From Hymenobacter montanus (GTDB lineage: Bacteria; Bacteroidota; Bacteroidia; Cytophagales; Hymenobacteraceae), in the NCBI RefSeq assembly GCF_014699115.1, contig NZ_JACXAD010000012.1, positions 1-64,000 on the forward strand: DNA of 64,000 bases, in the 5' to 3' direction. Positions 49,981 to 58,240 of this stretch are shown here, one piece after another; within the stretch, counting starts at the first letter, position 1; every line of letters starts with the position of its first letter. Under the pieces are notes generated by a model. It was not told where the DNA came from. It made no database searches and saw only the letters and a list, made by a program, of their open reading frames with translations. Position numbers and translations under genes: made by a program.

Positions 49981-51102
49981 ATGCTACCTGCTGGCTCCCT
50001 GGTTTCGCTTTCGGATACCTTGCTCACCGACGTGCCCGCTCCGGCGACGGCCCCTCGCACTCACTCGGCCAAGCGTTGGCGGCCCCAGCGGGTGGTGTTC
50101 ACGCCCGATGCGCTCGACGAGGAATTCGGCCAGCAAATTCTGGCTCGCGTCGCGGCTCAGAATCTGGAAGTGGAGCTGCTGAAAAGCAACCGCCTCACCG
50201 GCCTGCGGGGCGACGACGTGCGCGCTACCTATCGCACCGCCAAAAATACCCTGGCCATCGTGAAGGCCCCCGCCGGGGCCCTGCGCCTGCAGCCTACGCC
50301 CCCTTCGGCCGACTGGCAGCTGAACCTGGCCGAGGGCTGCCCCGCTCACTGCCAGTACTGCTACCTGGCCGGCAGCCTCAGTGGCCCTCCCGTGGTGAAG
50401 GCCTTCGCCAATCTGCCCCAGCTGCTGGCCAACACCGCCGCCTACGAGCAGCCCGGCCGGGTGGTCAGCTTCGAGGCCAGCTGCTACACCGACGTGCTGG
50501 GCATCGAGCACCTCACCGGCAGCCTGGGCGAGGCCGTCCGGTATTTTGGGGCCCGGGAGGGAGCCCAGCTGCGTTTCGTGAGCAAGTATGACCACGTCGA
50601 CTCCCTGCTGGGCCAGCCGCACCACGGCCGCACCCGCGCCCGCTTTTCCCTCAACGCCGAGCCCGTGGTGCGCCGTCTCGAAGGCGGTACGGCTTCGGTT
50701 GAAGCTCGTTTGCAGGCCCTGCGCAAGCTGGCGCTGCCGGCAGGCAAGGGGGGCGGAGGGTACCCCGTGGGCGTGGTGCTGGCCCCCATCATGCCCATTC
50801 CCGATTGGCAGCAGCACTACACCGAGCTGCTCGACCGCCTGCGGGCAGTGCTGGATTTCGACTGCGACCTGATCGCCGAGTTTATCACCCACCGCTTTAC
50901 GCCCGGCTCGAAAGACGTGCTGTTGCAGTGGTACCCGAACACCAGCCTCGATCTGGCCGAGGCAGGCCGCGCCGTGAAACGCAATAAGTTCGGCGGCCTC
51001 AAGTACGTGTACCAACCCGAGCAGATGAAGGCCATGAAAGCCTGGTTCTACGCCGAGTGGCAGCGCCGGTTTCCGCAGGCCCCGGGGCAATACTGGACCT
51101 AG
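49981..51102 (+). CDS. Spore photoproduct lyase-like radical SAM protein
   Basis: A 373-residue protein. Start ATG 49981 (MLPAGSLVSLSDTLLTDVPA). It has the radical SAM cluster motif CPAHCQYCYLAG (about 119-130). The SplB family is recognised from the N-terminal VVFTPDALDEEFGQQIL and TYRTAKNTLAIVK, the FEASCYTDVLGIEHLT segment, and the C-terminal TPGSKDVLLQWYPNTSLDL and KRNKFGGLKYVY. In Bacillus SplB repairs UV thymine dimers of spores; non-spore formers carry homologues of uncertain role, perhaps DNA repair. The codon use is like that of core genes. Confidence 0.88.
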   Translation: MLPAGSLVSLSDTLLTDVPAPATAPRTHSAKRWRPQRVVFTPDALDEEFGQQILARVAAQNLEVELLKSNRLTGLRGDDVRATYRTAKNTLAIVKAPAGALRLQPTPPSADWQLNLAEGCPAHCQYCYLAGSLSGPPVVKAFANLPQLLANTAAYEQPGRVVSFEASCYTDVLGIEHLTGSLGEAVRYFGAREGAQLRFVSKYDHVDSLLGQPHHGRTRARFSLNAEPVVRRLEGGTASVEARLQALRKLALPAGKGGGGYPVGVVLAPIMPIPDWQQHYTELLDRLRAVLDFDCDLIAEFITHRFTPGSKDVLLQWYPNTSLDLAEAGRAVKRNKFGGLKYVYQPEQMKAMKAWFYAEWQRRFPQAPGQYWT

Positions 51103-51152
51103 CGCCCGGCTTTGCGCGTCTGGTAGCCAGACAGCACCCTCTGGCGGCTGCC

Positions 51153-51160
51153 TACATTTG
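51153..51160 (+). promoter_or_regulatory. -7 box directly before hutI start
   Basis: TACATTTG matches the Bacteroidota -7 consensus and ends only 3 nt before the ATG at 51164. Transcription would begin at or just inside the start codon, so hutI may be leaderless from this promoter, or the box may be fortuitous. A TTG about 20 nt upstream is not clear. Confidence 0.4.
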
Positions 51161-51163
51161 GGC

Positions 51164-52492
51164 ATGGATTCCCCTTCCCTCGCCGTTTCGCCGCACGTTC
51201 TCCCGGGCCCCCTTGGTACCCCTGCTGGTCTGAGTCCCTATACCCTGGTCATTCAGCACGCGGCCCAAGTGCTGACCCTGGCCGGCGGGCCAACCGACCG
51301 CCCATTGGCCGGGGACGCGCTCGGCAACTGGGCCGTTATCGAGGACGGCTACGTCGCGTGCTTGGGGCCGACCATCGTAGCGGTGGGGCGAATGAGCGAG
51401 CTGACTCCGGCTCGCATCGGCCCCGGTACCCGCCTTATCAACGCCACGGGGTGCGTGGTGATGCCGGGCGTGGTGGAGTGCCATACCCACTTGGTGTTCG
51501 GGGGCAACCGCGCCAGTGAGTTCGAGCGCAAGCTGCGCGGGGAGTCGTACCTGGATATCCTGGCCGGGGGCGGCGGCATCTTAAGCACCGTGCGCGCCAC
51601 CCGCGCGGCCTCGGAGGCCGAGCTGCTGGCCAACGCCTTGCAACACCTGGAGGGGTTTCGCCGCTACGGGGTGACCACCCTGGAAGCGAAAAGCGGCTAC
51701 GGCCTCGACCGCGACACCGAGCTGCGCCTCGTGCGCGTGGCCCGCGAGGCCGGGCACCAGCAGCCCGTGCGGGTAGTGCCAACTTTCCTGGGCGCGCACG
51801 TGGTGCCGCCGGAATTCAAGGCCGCGGGGCCCCGGGCCTACGTCGACTTTATCTTGCGGGAAGTGCTGCCCGACTTAAAAGGGCAGGTGGCATTCGTTGA
51901 TGTTTTCTGCGAGGAAGGAGCTTTTCCGCTGGCAGTGGCGCGCTATTACCTGGAGCAGGCCCGGAAGATGGGTTTTCGGCTGAAAATACACGCCGAGCAG
52001 CTGCACGACCTGGGTGGCTGTGAGATGGCCGCTTCCCTGGGTGCCCTTAGCGTGGACCATTGCGACTACCTCACGCCGGCCGCGGCCGCCCGCCTCGGGC
52101 AGCAGAGCCAGGGCCGTACCGTGGCCGTGTTGCTGCCGCTGGTGCCTTTGTTTTTGCGGCAGGAGAAATTTGCCGCCGGCCGCGAGTTTATCGATGCCGG
52201 CTTGCCCGTGGCCTTGAGCACCGACTTCAACCCCGGCTCCTGCCCAAGCAAAAACGTGTGGCTGTCCCTGTCTGTGGCCTGCCTGAAAATGGGCTTCACC
52301 CCGAAGGAAGCCGTGGCGGCCGTCACGCTCAACGCGGCCTGGGCCATTGGCCAGCAGCGCAACTGCGGCAGCCTGGAGCCCGGTAAGCAGGCCGACGTGC
52401 TGGTCCTGCGTCGAGCAAGCATAGCCGAAATTCCGTATTGGCTGGGCGAAAACCCGGTCCGCGACGTGGTAATAGGCGGCTGTTTGTGTTAG
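51164..52492 (+). CDS. hutI: Imidazolonepropionase
   Basis: A 442-residue cytoplasmic metal-dependent hydrolase of the amidohydrolase superfamily; it opens the ring of 4-imidazolone-5-propanoate in histidine breakdown. Seen are VVMPGVVECHTHLVFGGNRA (HxH metal site, about 95-114), ASEFERKLRGESYLDILAGG, GILSTVRATR, SVDHCDYLTP, and STDFNPGSCPSKNVWL with the metal Asp. The length is close to the family norm, with a short extra N-terminus. No other hut genes are nearby, so the pathway genes are scattered. Confidence 0.94.
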   Translation: MDSPSLAVSPHVLPGPLGTPAGLSPYTLVIQHAAQVLTLAGGPTDRPLAGDALGNWAVIEDGYVACLGPTIVAVGRMSELTPARIGPGTRLINATGCVVMPGVVECHTHLVFGGNRASEFERKLRGESYLDILAGGGGILSTVRATRAASEAELLANALQHLEGFRRYGVTTLEAKSGYGLDRDTELRLVRVAREAGHQQPVRVVPTFLGAHVVPPEFKAAGPRAYVDFILREVLPDLKGQVAFVDVFCEEGAFPLAVARYYLEQARKMGFRLKIHAEQLHDLGGCEMAASLGALSVDHCDYLTPAAAARLGQQSQGRTVAVLLPLVPLFLRQEKFAAGREFIDAGLPVALSTDFNPGSCPSKNVWLSLSVACLKMGFTPKEAVAAVTLNAAWAIGQQRNCGSLEPGKQADVLVLRRASIAEIPYWLGENPVRDVVIGGCLC

Positions 52493-52566
52493 GCAGCCGG
52501 TTGAGCGGGGGTGGGGAAGTGAGTACCAAGGTTCGGACGCTTGAGGAATTTTTTAGAGGTAAAAAA

Positions 52567-52944
52567 ATGATATTTGAATTTCATGCTAGCGAATTTGAAA
52601 TTGACGCTGCTGCTCTTCGTGTTGGTTTTGCTGAGGGAGAAAATGGTGAACATTACTTCATCATGCAACGTGACGAAGAGTTTACAGAAGAGCCTCTTTC
52701 CAACCTGGAAAATATCTACACTGAGCGAGACGATCAGTGTTGGGGAGGGTATGGAGGAATCAACCAGGTTAGTCTAAATCGTAACAGCCTCATCATTGAT
52801 TTAAATCCTGAAATGGCGAATCAGATGGGTGGATATGAGACAATTAAAATTACTTTCTCAACTGACAATTTACAATTTCAGCAGTTACAGAAAGTGTTGC
52901 AGCAGATAATGCAGGATTATGAAAGTAAATTAAATTTTGTATAA
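52567..52944 (+). CDS. Imm10-family immunity protein
   Basis: A 125-residue cytoplasmic protein, AT-richer than its neighbours. Start ATG 52567 (MIFEFHASEFEIDAAALRV). The Imm10 pattern is clear: FAEGENGEHYFIMQRDEEF, then ENIYTERDDQCWGGYGGI with the Tyr-Gly-Gly-Ile core, then LNRNSLIIDLNPEMANQMGG and a C-terminal helix. Imm10 proteins are immunity partners of polymorphic toxins. No toxin gene is present here, so it is an orphan immunity gene, gained or left behind. The 52945-53176 spacer has no gene. Confidence 0.78.
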   Translation: MIFEFHASEFEIDAAALRVGFAEGENGEHYFIMQRDEEFTEEPLSNLENIYTERDDQCWGGYGGINQVSLNRNSLIIDLNPEMANQMGGYETIKITFSTDNLQFQQLQKVLQQIMQDYESKLNFV

Positions 52945-53176
52945 GAATATTGTATATAAATTAAAGATAAAAGAATCCTATGTTCTTGTTTTGGCTATTC
53001 ACATTACTCTCTTATTTCTGATAGTAGCAATGAAATGCCAAAGGCTGGTCTGGCGCCCTTTTATGACGAACCCAAACGGCTTAGCCGATCTTTCTGGTCG
53101 AATAGGGAGAGTAAGTGTGCCTTGGCGCCCGCGTACGCTAATCAGAAAACAGCGGGAGTCAGCCCCGGGGATAACG

Positions 53177-54781
53177 TCAGCGGAACTCATAAGAAAGCCC
53201 AAGCAAGGCCCCGGCCCCGAAGAGATGGTGCGGAGTTAAGCCGGACAATGGGCGCGGCAGCGAATTTAAAAAATAAGTTGCCGTGGGCTGAGCCAGCACT
53301 TCCAGGTGAGAAGCAAGACGGTACCTAAAATCAAGGCCCAGGCTTACGGATGCGCTAAGCGGGCGGTAAGGGCTGCCGCTGATGCTCCAGGCGGTGGGAA
53401 CTGCCTCTTTACCCGCGCTATTGCCGCCCAGGTACAACGCCGCATCGATCCCCGCCAGCAGGCCGTAGCGTAACCGGCCCCCCGACTGGCCCAGTGCATA
53501 ACCGAACCGGATAGGCACGGTCAGAAATCGGTAGGTGGAACGGTGGGGTGAGGGGGGAGCCATGTCGAATACGCCCGAACTCAGGATTGGCGGCGTGCTT
53601 GTCGACGTTGAAGCCACGTAAGTTGTCTGGCTGGCATACTCCTGGTAGCCTAGGCCGGTACTCAGGCTCCAGCGGCCGGTAAGCACCCGGCGAACCTGCA
53701 CCTGTGCGCTATAGCCCGTGCTCATTCGTTCCCGCCGGGAGAACTCATTAACGATGCTATCAAGATAGGTGATGATGCCGGTAGGAAGCGAGGGGTCTGA
53801 AGCAGGTTCAGCTCCTAAGTGCTGGTGGGTAAGGGTCGGCCCGGCCAGCACCTGCACCGTCCAGCGGCGGACCACTGCCGGAGCCGTCGAAAAAGTATCG
53901 GTGCGTAACTGCACCCTGGGTTGGGGAAGCGCAGGCGAAAGCACCGCTACCGGGCGCGATGCCAGCAGGCTTGCGGGAGCCCCTGGGGCATAATCGGTGG
54001 CCGAAGCGGCAACCGGGCCGAAAACAGGCGCGGTGCTGCGCTCAACGGCTTTGTGCCCGCCTGCGGAGGGTGCAACCACAACATCAACAGGTAGGCGCCC
54101 CTGCTCTGAACCGCTGGTAGAAAATGCAGCAGCAGTCGGTAACTCAACGCTCGAATCAGTGCTGCCTACGGCCAAGCTTGGCTGGCCAGCCGAATAGCGC
54201 ACCCTGGCACTCCGACTAAGCACCGCTAGCCGAGGGTTGCGGGCCTGGGACCCCCCCGCGAACGGGCCGGCCACCGAGCCGGCCGGCTGGGGACGATAAG
54301 GCCCGGAGCGCCGGGAAGCCGCCGAGTCCGGACGGACCTGGGTGGCCAACCGTAGATTATCAGTAGTAGCGGTTGAGGGCGAGGACTTCGTTTCGGAGAT
54401 CGAAGCCCCGGACATTCCTGGGTTCTCCAGTGCCGCTTTGCCGAGCTTGGGGCTAGCTGACGGCCCGGCTGAGGCTGGTGAGGCAACGGCGGCATTCGTT
54501 GGGGCATTTGAGCCTAGGGCCACGGTTTGCGGAGCCGGCATTACGGCTGGGCCCGATCTGCTGACCAGCCACAATTGCCAGCCGGCCGCGCTCAGCACGG
54601 TCAGCAGCAGGCCCAGGAGCACAATGGGGCGACGACGGCGCCGCCGCAGCTGCGGTGCAGCGACTGGGGGGGGCAACTGCGCCCGAATTTTAGCCCACAG
54701 CGGGGCGGGCGGCTCTTGGCCATAATCGGCCAGCCGGTCGCGCAGGGCATCGTATAAGTCGTCGGGGGTGCGGTCGGTCAT
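53177..54781 (-). CDS. Membrane-anchored protein with C-terminal outer-membrane beta-barrel domain
   Basis: A 534-residue protein. An N-terminal cytoplasmic segment (MTDRTPDDLYDALRDRLADY, about 1-48) is followed by one membrane helix (PIVLLGLLLTVLSAAGWQLW, about 52-71). Then comes a long Ser/Pro/Ala-rich linker (about 75-300) and a C-terminal beta-barrel-like domain (about 305-534, VQVLAGPTLTHQHLG ... GAGALLGLSYEFR). It overlaps the ECF sigma gene by 4 nt (ATGA). The N-terminus plus helix resembles anti-sigma factors, while the C-terminus resembles PorT/OmpW-type barrels. How one chain spans both membranes is unclear; it may be cut. Confidence 0.7.
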   Translation of the reverse strand: MTDRTPDDLYDALRDRLADYGQEPPAPLWAKIRAQLPPPVAAPQLRRRRRRPIVLLGLLLTVLSAAGWQLWLVSRSGPAVMPAPQTVALGSNAPTNAAVASPASAGPSASPKLGKAALENPGMSGASISETKSSPSTATTDNLRLATQVRPDSAASRRSGPYRPQPAGSVAGPFAGGSQARNPRLAVLSRSARVRYSAGQPSLAVGSTDSSVELPTAAAFSTSGSEQGRLPVDVVVAPSAGGHKAVERSTAPVFGPVAASATDYAPGAPASLLASRPVAVLSPALPQPRVQLRTDTFSTAPAVVRRWTVQVLAGPTLTHQHLGAEPASDPSLPTGIITYLDSIVNEFSRRERMSTGYSAQVQVRRVLTGRWSLSTGLGYQEYASQTTYVASTSTSTPPILSSGVFDMAPPSPHRSTYRFLTVPIRFGYALGQSGGRLRYGLLAGIDAALYLGGNSAGKEAVPTAWSISGSPYRPLSASVSLGLDFRYRLASHLEVLAQPTATYFLNSLPRPLSGLTPHHLFGAGALLGLSYEFR

Positions 54782-55347
54782 GGCAATTGTTGGTAGTGTT
54801 GGGTAGCCAGGCGGGATTCGAGCAGCCGGCGGGCCCGCGCCAGCTGCGACTTGGAGGTACCCTCGGCGATGCCCAGCAGCTCAGCGATTTCCTGGTGCGA
54901 ATAGCCCTCCACGGCGTAGAGGTTGAGCACCGTGCGGTAGCCGGGGGGAAGCGTATTGAGCAGAGCCAACAGGTCTTCGGCCGCCAGGCTCTCAAGCGCC
55001 GAGGGCTCGGCGCTGGGCAAGTCGGCCGCCAGGTCGTCGGGGTCGGTGCCGGGGGTCGGGTGGCGCAGGCGGTGCTGTTCTACCGCGTGCAGGGCGGTGG
55101 TTACGGCGATGCGCCGGGCCCACGCCTCAAATGGACCTTGGCCCCGGTATTGGTCGAGGCGGGTGAATATTTTAACGAACGTGTTTTGCAGCGCGTCCTC
55201 CGCTTCGGCCCGGTTGGGGCAGTAGCGCAGGCACACCCCCAGCAGGCGGTAGGCCAGCCGTTGGTACAGCTGGTACTGAGCGGCCGACTCGCCGCGCCGG
55301 CACGCCGCCAGCAAGGCCTCATCGACAGGGGCAATGGGGGGCGGCAT
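54778..55347 (-). CDS. ECF-type RNA polymerase sigma factor
   Basis: A 189-residue sigma-70 family protein. Region 2 lies at about 15-85 (RGESAAQYQLYQRLAYRLLG, LQNTFVKIFTRLDQYRGQGP, FEAWARRIAVTTALHAVEQH) and region 4 at about 130-180 (LNTLPPGYRTVLNLYAVEGY, SHQEIAELLGIAEGTSKSQL). There is no signal. The downstream gene overlaps it and carries a probable membrane anchor, so the pair is a likely sigma/anti-sigma unit. ECF factors of this kind in Bacteroidota respond to envelope or nutrient signals; no SusCD genes are adjacent here. Confidence 0.9.
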   Translation of the reverse strand: MPPPIAPVDEALLAACRRGESAAQYQLYQRLAYRLLGVCLRYCPNRAEAEDALQNTFVKIFTRLDQYRGQGPFEAWARRIAVTTALHAVEQHRLRHPTPGTDPDDLAADLPSAEPSALESLAAEDLLALLNTLPPGYRTVLNLYAVEGYSHQEIAELLGIAEGTSKSQLARARRLLESRLATQHYQQLP

Positions 55348-55631
55348 AGGAGAACGATGAAGAAAAGCAGGCTGTACACCACCCGCCTTACGACCTGATG
55401 ACCGGCGAGTACCCCAGGCGGTTGCACGGCCCGAAAGTTATTCTGAAAATATTTTCGATCCATGCCCCGGGCTCGGCCGTCCCGCCAACCCGTTCCCCAC
55501 TAGCGCCCAAGTAGCGCCGACCCGAGTTGTGCGTAGTGGCCCCCAGGCCGCGCTGTTTTCTTCTCGGGCTTTTCAATGCCCGCTACGCCGTATTCTTGCC
55601 AGGAAACTCGTACTCCCAACCCCGCCCCGTC

Positions 55632-56459
55632 GTGATACGCTATTTCCACGTCGATGCCTTTACCCAGCGCCCTTTTGCCGGTAACCCCGCCGGGGTGTGC
55701 CCCCTGCCCGCCGGGCTGCCCACCGAGCTGATGCAGCAGATTGCGGCCGAAAACAACCTGGCCGAAACGGCCTTCATCGTGCCGCGAGCCGGCCGGGCGG
55801 CGGAATACGACATCCGCTGGTTTACCCCCACCGTCGAAATCGACCTGTGCGGCCACGCCACCCTGGCGGCGGCCCACGTGCTTTTTGCGCACCTGGGCTT
55901 TTCCCAGGCCAAGGTTACCTTTTACAGCCAGAGCGGGCCATTGGAGGTTTCGCGGGAGGCCGATGGCCGCCTCACCCTGGATTTCCCGGCCCGCCCGCCG
56001 CAGCCCCTGGCTGCCCACCCCCTGGGGTTGACCGACGGCCTCCGGGCTACGCCCGTGCACGTGCTGGCGGCCCGCGACTTACTGGCCGTTTTCAATACCG
56101 AAGCCGAAGTGCGAGCCCTGAGCCCGGATTTTGCGGCTATTACCGCGCTCGAATACGTGGGCGTCATCGCCACTGCCCCGGGCTCCGCTGGTGTTGATTT
56201 CGTCTCCCGCTTTTTCGCGCCCCGGGTAGGGGTGCCCGAAGACCCCGTCACCGGTTCGGCCCACAGCACCCTGATTCCATATTGGGCCGAGAAGTTAGGC
56301 AAGGCCGAGTTGCGCGCCCGGCAGGTTTCGCCCCGCGGTGGTGACCTGTGGTGCCGGCTGCGGGCCGACCGGGTTGACATCAGCGGCTACGCCGTGACGT
56401 ACGCAACCGGAGAAATTGCCGCCGCGGACCCTGATGCCGATGGCCAGGTGGGCGCCTAG
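55632..56459 (+). CDS. PhzF family isomerase
   Basis: A 275-residue cytoplasmic enzyme with a diaminopimelate-epimerase-like fold. GTG 55632 (VIRYFHVDAFTQRPFAGNPA) is chosen because the family starts exactly there; the longer ORF runs across non-conserved DNA. The active-site Glu is in NNLAETAFIV (about 45), with IDLCGHATLAAAHVLFAH and VPEDPVTGSAHSTLIPYW as the other signatures. Physiological substrates of most PhzF homologues are unknown; no phenazine genes are near. The stop overlaps the convergent ruvC stop at CTAG. Confidence 0.92.
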   Translation: MIRYFHVDAFTQRPFAGNPAGVCPLPAGLPTELMQQIAAENNLAETAFIVPRAGRAAEYDIRWFTPTVEIDLCGHATLAAAHVLFAHLGFSQAKVTFYSQSGPLEVSREADGRLTLDFPARPPQPLAAHPLGLTDGLRATPVHVLAARDLLAVFNTEAEVRALSPDFAAITALEYVGVIATAPGSAGVDFVSRFFAPRVGVPEDPVTGSAHSTLIPYWAEKLGKAELRARQVSPRGGDLWCRLRADRVDISGYAVTYATGEIAAADPDADGQVGA

Positions 56460-57139
56460 GGCAGCTTTTTAGCCGACGTTTTTTTAGTCGTGGTTGTGGC
56501 GTTCAGTCGACCAGGGTTGTCGGCCAGGAACTTGCCCCAGCTTTTACCGCCGGCCTGCACGTTGTTGCCCTTCTGATAGTGGTGGCACAGGGCCACCGAC
56601 AGCGCATCGGTGGCGTCCAGAAACTTGCTGGCTTCGGCAATGGGCGGCAGCTTCAGGGTTTGGCGCAGCATGTGCGCCACTTGCTCCTTGGTGGCCGCAC
56701 CCGAGCCCGTCACGGCCTGCTTGACTTTAGTGGGCGCGTACTCCACATACGGAATCTGGCGGCTGAGCGCGGCGGCAATGGCCACGCCCTGGGCCCGGCC
56801 CAGCTTCAGCATGCTCTGGACGTTGACGCCAAAAAACGGGGCCTCAATGGCCAGCTCGTCGGGCAGGTATTCGTCGATCAGCTCCAGCATGCGGTCGAAA
56901 ATCCGCTTTAGCTTTACGGCGTGATTCGACCCCAGCGCCTTCATATTAATTACGTCGTAGCACAACACGTCGACCCGCTGGCCGCGCACCTCAATCAGGG
57001 CGTAGCCCATAATCTGAGTGCCCGGGTCGACGCCCATGATGATTTTGGGCAGCAGCTCGAGGGGGGCAACGGGGCGGGGGCGAAGGGGAGCGGGCAAAAT
57101 AGCGGGAGTGGAAGGCAAGGAGCCGGCGGCGACAACCAA
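56456..57139 (-). CDS. ruvC: Crossover junction endodeoxyribonuclease RuvC
   Basis: A nuclease that resolves Holliday junctions as a dimer together with RuvAB. Metal site residues are visible in IIMGVDPGTQIMGYAL (first Asp), LAIEAPFFGVNVQS (Glu) and FLDATDALSVALCHH (last Asp pair). The start is unsure: TTG 57139 gives 227 residues with a Pro-rich extension of about 30, while ATG 57037 (MGVDPGTQ) is short by half a strand. The C-terminus has a Lys/Thr-rich tail (TTTTKKTSAKKLP). Its 5' end faces the UPF0104 gene. Confidence 0.92.
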   Translation of the reverse strand: MVVAAGSLPSTPAILPAPLRPRPVAPLELLPKIIMGVDPGTQIMGYALIEVRGQRVDVLCYDVINMKALGSNHAVKLKRIFDRMLELIDEYLPDELAIEAPFFGVNVQSMLKLGRAQGVAIAAALSRQIPYVEYAPTKVKQAVTGSGAATKEQVAHMLRQTLKLPPIAEASKFLDATDALSVALCHHYQKGNNVQAGGKSWGKFLADNPGRLNATTTTKKTSAKKLP

Positions 57140-57295
57140 AGAGCCGACGGCACGCTTCCTTTACAAAGCTACGATACTAGTCAGGCGTGGGCGGCAAAAC
57201 AACCCGCCTCACCGGTTCTTCCTAGCAAAAGCAAAACCGGCCCCGAAAAAGGTCCCCCGGACCGCCAATGGGCCCGGTTCGTCTGGGGGGGCAAG

Positions 57296-58240
57296 GTGCT
57301 CGTCACCCTGCTTACCCTGGGCCTGCTGTATCATTCTGTTTTTGCCGCCCCCGATACGGCGGCGGCCTGGCAGGCCCTGCTCCGCAGTACGCTCAGCGGG
57401 GCCGGGCGGGCTCCCGTGCTACTGGCCCTGGCCCTGGTGCCCATCAATTGGGGCCTGGAAGCCTGGAAATGGCACCGCCTGGCCCGGCACCTCGAGCCCG
57501 TCACCTTCGGCCGCAGCCTGCGGGCCGTGTTCGTGGGCCTTACCCTGGGCTTTGCCACCCCCAACCGGGTGGGCGACTACGCCGGCCGCATCATCGAGCT
57601 CAAAAGCCGTCGGGTGAGTGCGCTGGGGGCCGTTTTCCTGGGGCGCTACTGCCAGCTCGTGGCCACGGTCCTGGCCGGGGTAGCGGGGCTGCTGTACTTT
57701 TTGCTGAAATTTTACTTGCGAGGCTACCCGGCGGCCGGCCTGGGAGTAGTGGCGTCGGCCCTGCTGATTAGCGGGGTAGTACTCGTGCCCCTCTACCGGT
57801 CGCGGCTGCTGCTGGCGGCGCTGGGGCTCTGGCGGCCGTTGCGGCGTTTCCGGCCGGCTCTGGCCATCATGCCCACCTACCCGGCGCGGGCCTTGCACAC
57901 GGTGCTGGCTATCTCGGGGCTGCGCTACGGCGTGTTTTGCGGGCAGTTTTTGCTGCTGCTGAGCGCCTACGGCGTGGCGTCGGCCCCGGGGCCAGCCGTA
58001 GCGGCGGTGGCAGGTACTTTTTTGCTCAAGTCCTTGGTGCCCTCGCTCAATGCGCTGGCCGACGTGGGCGTGCGCGAGTTGTCGGCCACGCACTTGTTTG
58101 GGCTGCTGGGGCAGCCCGCTCTGCCGGTCCTTAGTGCCAGCCTGAGCTTGTGGGTCATTAATATTGCCCTGCCCAGCGCCGCCGGGCTGCTGCTGGTGCC
58201 GGGGCTACGCGTGCTACGCGAAAAGCCCGTGGGCCGATGA
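57296..58240 (+). CDS. Lysylphosphatidylglycerol synthase-like TM (UPF0104) protein
   Basis: An inner-membrane protein of about 314 residues with seven to eight helices. The MprF-flippase-like UPF0104 family is seen from GLEAWKWHRLARHLEPVTF, FVGLTLGFATPNRVGDYAGR, LGRYCQLVATVLAGVAGLL and SLVPSLNALADVGVRELSA. The only in-frame start near the first helix is GTG 57296; the frame stays open upstream, so a longer N-terminus cannot be excluded. It lacks the soluble synthase domain of MprF. Its TGA overlaps the ATG of the GT2 gene, so it likely handles a lipid used by that enzyme. Confidence 0.8.
   Translation: MLVTLLTLGLLYHSVFAAPDTAAAWQALLRSTLSGAGRAPVLLALALVPINWGLEAWKWHRLARHLEPVTFGRSLRAVFVGLTLGFATPNRVGDYAGRIIELKSRRVSALGAVFLGRYCQLVATVLAGVAGLLYFLLKFYLRGYPAAGLGVVASALLISGVVLVPLYRSRLLLAALGLWRPLRRFRPALAIMPTYPARALHTVLAISGLRYGVFCGQFLLLLSAYGVASAPGPAVAAVAGTFLLKSLVPSLNALADVGVRELSATHLFGLLGQPALPVLSASLSLWVINIALPSAAGLLLVPGLRVLREKPVGR

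Noticed and set aside
53035-53328. Plus-strand ORF of 97 codons after the Imm10 gene
   Set aside because: Overlaps the end of the beta-barrel protein gene on the other strand and has no recognisable pattern.
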